NCBI GenBank assembly: GCA_916700875.1
Contig: CAKAKS010000184.1
Span: forward strand, 62,001-126,000
DNA from: Sebastes aleutianus
Lineage: Eukaryota > Chordata > Actinopteri > Perciformes > Sebastidae
Direction: 5' to 3'
Length of the DNA stretch: 64,000 nucleotides
Part shown: positions 59,840 to 64,000 of the stretch, piece after piece
Layout: the number at the start of each line of letters is the position of its first letter
How positions within the stretch are numbered: the first letter of the stretch is position 1
The notes under the pieces: model-generated
What the model saw: the letters and a program-made list of their open reading frames with translations, nothing else
Told to the model about the DNA's origin: nothing
Databases searched by the model: none
Translations under genes and position numbers: made by a program

Positions 59840-60075
59840 ATGAGCACATCAAACGGTGCGCCGCGCTAACGAAGCGGTGCGCGCTGGCTGGCTGGCTCCT
59901 GCCTTTTGCTGTACGGCACCTGCTGAAGTGACAGGCTGGCAACAAAAGGGCCCCTCGCCACAAGAGAGTCGTCAGTGCCGCTGTGGAGTGGGCAGGACAA
60001 TAGAGCGGAGAGGTGGCCCGGGCTTTTAGCCACGTGCCAGCTCGTGTCGACAACACGCTGGAGCAACAGAGCGCA
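59840..60075. promoter_or_regulatory. GC-rich unique block, candidate conserved element
   Basis: CpG-containing sequence (GGTGCGCCGCGCTAACG, TGCGCGCTGGCTGGCTGG, GTACGGCACCTGCTGAAG) stands out from its AT-rich flanks. ORFs occur in two minus-strand frames without a domain. It may be a regulatory element or a small CpG island. Confidence 0.3.
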
Positions 60076-60079
60076 GAGG

Positions 60080-62355
60080 AGCAGGGAGGGGAGGAGGTGG
60101 GGAGGATAAGAGAGAGGGAGAAGAAGAGTGGCTGACACCTGCATGTCCTTGAGTTCCTTTCTCAATGATGGACATTTTTACGATACATAGTGGCTGAAAA
60201 TGCAAAAGGAAAACTGAGATAGGAGGGGATACAAATGTGCAGGTGTGCATGTGCAGACATACATGGATGAAGACAGGAGAGTCCAGTGTTGTTAATGGGA
60301 TTACTGGCTCATGGAAGGTCAGGTGATAGTGCAGATGTGTTTTTATAGAGGCTTCAGTAGGTGAAATGTACACACACCAGAGCAGAGCACTGTGCTAGTT
60401 TATTTGGATTGTTGGGGAATAAATCAATTTAGGCCTCACATGAAGCCCAGGCGATTTGTGCTGTGCTATTTACTTCTGCAGTGAAATAATCATTAGCCTA
60501 TAAAAATGTGAAAGTGAAAAATGTAAAGGAGGGCTATAAGTAGTTAGCGAGCAGCATTATGAATCACTGGCCTTGTAGTGTCCCTATGGACCGCAGCGGT
60601 TTTCTTTGTCTTAATTCCCTTTTTTTTATCATTTTGCTGTGCTCCCTCCACTAGGGAGAGGGTGAAGGTCTGAGTTGTACAAAGATATTATCATACCCAA
60701 ACATAGACACAAATATACTGTATATATGTACAGAGCAGAAACATCACAGTTTACATTTTTTCATACTTCATGTCTCTTCATGTCAAACTCCTAAACACAT
60801 TATGCAGACACGTTAACATTGAGTTGGAAGTAGAGCCTGACCGGTAAGTCTGCTGGGCTCAAATATCAACCAGTTTTAGCTAATTGCAGCCGGTATAGGT
60901 ATGTCCATATATGTCTGCCAATAAGTAATGGCGGGTTCAAACCACACGATATTATCCCGGTTATAGCCCGACCCGGCAGACGTAGGGTGTTGGCTCGACG
61001 ACAATGGACATCAGGCACGACAATCGATCGTTTTATCCCGTGTAATGTGGACGCTGTTCCTAACATGTTTAAACTTTCTTTACCTTCCACGGCATGTTCC
61101 CTCACGTCCATGACTTTGACCAATAGCAGCACGGAGAGCTCTTCCACGCACGCACATCTATAAACATGGCGAAGCGAAAGAAGAACGATTTTGTAGGTGC
61201 TGCTTGGTGGAACTGTGAAACAGTCGAAGAAATCTCACAGTCGTTTTTATCAGTGTGACATTGCACAAAGAGGTGACAAATTGTACAAACAGAGGTGTAA
61301 CACGACATTAACATAAGATGTGTGAAACAGATGTTAGGATTTGAATACGATACATATTTTTGGTTTCTTTTGTTAGTGGGAGTATTGTAAGAGTTTGTGT
61401 GTGTCTGTGTAAAAGTGTGTTGTGTAAGTGTGTGTCATATATTCATATTTGAATAACTGACCAGAGGCATGTGCAGGTTTGTCCGAGGAGGAGGAGGAGA
61501 GAGAAATAAATAGTAAATAAATAAATGCGTAAATTTATGTCTGTCGGCCTCACGGCAAGAATTTATGACTCCCTAATTGCTGAACCTCACAGTGACCATT
61601 GTAAAAGACAAAAATATTGTGAGGTCTGAACTCGGCATAACAAGAAATTGCATTCAAAAAATACCAAAGATCTATTTGAGGTCAATTACAAACTTTCTTT
61701 TTCAACTGTAAATTGTCCCGCTCCGTACTATGTTGGTCCCAATTTTTAAACCAAACCAAATTTAAGGAATCCATATAAAATGTGTTTGCTTATTTTCTGT
61801 TTTTACAATATAGGATATCACAATAACAATATTGCTATCTGATTTTTTTTTTTTTTTTAGATTCAAACATTGATTTCAATATTCTGCAAAAATCCAGTTT
61901 TGGTCAGCAAGCTGTAGATGGAAGAGCCTGAAAAGCCACATTGAGTTTGATGAGATCCAGTCTGAAAGAGACCTAGCCATTAATCCAGCCATGTTCTGCC
62001 TGTTGAATAATGAATCCTGTTTGATGTCAGTGTTGTTGTTTGGCTCCTCTGTCCGACTGTTTGAGATTCTTTAATATTCTCATGCTGAGTTGCGCCCTGA
62101 TTAACTTTATGCTTTTGTAGCCACATTCGGGGAACGGAAAAGTCCAAATGATTTGACTCTGTAGTGTGTTTGGCTGGCTTTGCAAAGCCTATTTTCAAAG
62201 GTCTTTCCCTTTTATCTTCGTGTTTTTTCCTTTTAGATTGAGAGACAATAAAGTTTCCTCTCTTCATTTTGTATTCCATCAAGTCTTTGGACCGTCTTAC
62301 TCAAAGACCCCAAAGACCGGCTCACATGCTGAGGTGTAATTGGTCCTCTCCCACT
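60080..62355. other. Unique sequence, nothing firmly recognised
   Basis: A CpG-containing patch at about 60930-61200 (CACGATATTATCCCGGTTAT) may be part of an unidentified repeat. A T-run lies at 61842-61858. No exon. Confidence 0.4.
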
Positions 62356-62359
62356 CTCT

Positions 62360-62490
62360 GTCTCTCTCTCGGCTCGTGGTCCAACGAACACGAGTGCTCG
62401 CACATTTGGGCTAATGATTTTGAATAGTGATTAAAATGAATTGGAGAGTGCGCTGCTTCTGTAGTATCCGGACCCCTCCATCATTAGTGG
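62360..62490. promoter_or_regulatory. Candidate conserved block with homeodomain-type sites
   Basis: GGGCTAATGATTTTGAATAG and GATTAAAATGAATTGGAG give several TAAT/ATTA cores within about 50 bp of unique sequence. Not aligned, so tentative. Confidence 0.3.
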
Positions 62491-64000
62491 TTCTCGTCCT
62501 CTCTCTTCCTTTTTTCCTCTTTCTGTATCATCAGTGTTAGTCGAGCAGGGGTTTCAGACGAGGCCTGGGGTGGGCTTTCATGAGCACAGACTCAAAGATT
62601 TCTCCACTTCTTGTAATCATGGACACCACTCTTCTAGCACTTTCACTGTCGTCTTCTGGCTCCTCAAAGGTGCCTTTGATTCCCTCACATCCTACACCCA
62701 GGCCGGATGGTGTCACATTATATTTTTCCTCTCTCCTTTTTCTAACTTCCCCCCCAACCCCTCTCTTCACCTCCTTTCTTGCCCATCTCTCTTCTCTCCT
62801 CCTTAGACCCAAACTCATCAGCCTGTGTTCATATTTATTGTCCTCGAATCGAGAGCTGATTTAGCACTCTTCTCTTTGGGGCCGCTTAATTCCAGGACCC
62901 TTCCCCTTCACTTCCCAGTTTTGCCTTGATCCACCTTTTTATAATCGGCTCCCTCTCTTTGTTTTTCCTCTTCTCCTGTTTTAAATGAATAATGCAGAAG
63001 TGAGGAAATGGGGATTAAAGAGGAGCTAAAGCCAGTGCCAACTTCTGTGGTGCACAGCTCCACACCGTCTCTCACAGGACCATGAACACATCAGGGCTAA
63101 CAAGCTTCCTTTTTTCCTCTCCTGCCATTTTTCTCAGTTCTGCATCTGTCCCACTCGGTCCTCCTCCATCCCTGCTGTCCCCTTACTTCTTTTTGCCTTC
63201 TCCCACTCAGTTTTTTTTTTGCCTGAAGATGTGCTCTTTCATATCAAGGTTGGACGACTTGTTGTCCAGCGTGTTATGAAAAGCCAACTTGTTCATACTT
63301 TTTCAGAGCGCTTTTTATAAGGTTGAGCAAAAAAAACTCATCATCTTAGCGATGAAGGAAATGATAAAGTTGAACAATTCTGTGGCAGAATAGCTCAATA
63401 AATATGCTAGAGAAAACAAAATGTTGTATTTACAGGTTGCACACAGTTAGCCACTTTTACTAGTGAATGTTTAATGCAAACAGTGAGTTTAATTAAGAAA
63501 TGTGGAGTGGTGATATAGGGAGAATCCATCTGTAGGTGCATATCTGTGCTGAAATCTTCTCTGATTTTATTCATGATGTTCAGTTTACTCTTCATGAGGA
63601 CGTAGTACTACGCAGCCTGTGAAAATGGTTGTATAATGTCTTCTGGAGGGAGCTCTCCAAAGTTTGATAAAAAAAACCCTGATGACATCATCAGATGAGT
63701 CCCCCAAAATTATGAAAGTGCAATACATAAATCGCTGGAGTCCCCCTTTTAATTACGGTTAAATCTTCAAATGAAGCCAGCGTTTTATGGCCTTCAAGGA
63801 AACTGCAGCTTAAAGTGACTCTTTACTTAAAGTACATTTCTTGTTGTAAAGTTTTTGCACAGTACAGTAGGTGATAGAGCATATGTCACAGGAAAATAAA
63901 AACAAAAAATAAATCACAGGTTTGATTTTGCAAGTAAGGGGGAAAAAAAGCAAATTACAAATCAGATGTGTGCTTGAAGTGGAAGAGAACAAAGAAGACT
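62491..64000. other. Unique sequence to the end of the window
   Basis: Pyrimidine-rich between about 62500 and 63230, AT-rich afterwards. No supported exon, RNA gene or transposon ends. Confidence 0.45.

Overview
The window is vertebrate, almost certainly teleost fish, genomic DNA. It is AT-rich, with spliced genes in long introns, many small terminal-inverted-repeat transposons, microsatellites, LINE 3' tails and a tRNA-derived SINE. There are no bacterial-type operons, CRISPR arrays or phage genes.

Three loci read left to right on the + strand. (1) 2620-6302: the last two coding exons of the C1orf53 orthologue; its first exon is not recognisable here and probably lies to the left. (2) lhx9, a LIM-homeodomain transcription factor, spread over about 20.0-32.1 kb. 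Its five coding exons (20023-20208, 21600-21802, 23104-23459, 27802-28004, 28593-28847) join in frame to a 400-residue protein with two LIM domains and a homeodomain. A separate terminal exon (31115-31171) joins in frame to exon 4 and replaces the recognition helix with an 18-residue tail, matching the Lhx9-alpha isoform known from mammals. Each ending has its own polyadenylation signal (30675 and 32044). A non-coding exon-like block at about 16.08-16.24 kb may be an upstream first exon. (3) 41.3-41.66 kb: a GC-rich promoter-like block and a non-coding exon-like block ending in a strong splice donor. By synteny (C1orf53-LHX9-NEK7 in human) this may be the 5' non-coding exon of nek7, so the rest of the window would be its first intron. 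I found no nek7 coding exon.

The space between genes is mostly mobile DNA. At least seven palindromic or inverted-repeat elements of several families have a TTAA at each readable end (940, 3069, 4969, 8808, 10369, 40773, 57906), and some repeat across the window. hAT-like elements with 8-bp target duplications occur at 3136, 32161, 51247 and 57858, often nested in or around the others. A 3.7-kb array of roughly 0.5-kb units containing CATA microsatellites occupies 41929-45600.

Non-repetitive, GC-richer blocks between C1orf53 and lhx9, in lhx9 intron 3 and in the right-hand region are candidate conserved regulatory elements. I call these by texture only, since no alignment was possible. No previously undescribed gene system is evident. 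The best leads are the alternative lhx9 ending, the perfect 25-bp hairpin in lhx9 intron 1, the paired TTAATTG sites in intron 3, the TTAA-bounded transposon collection and the 41.9-45.6 kb satellite.
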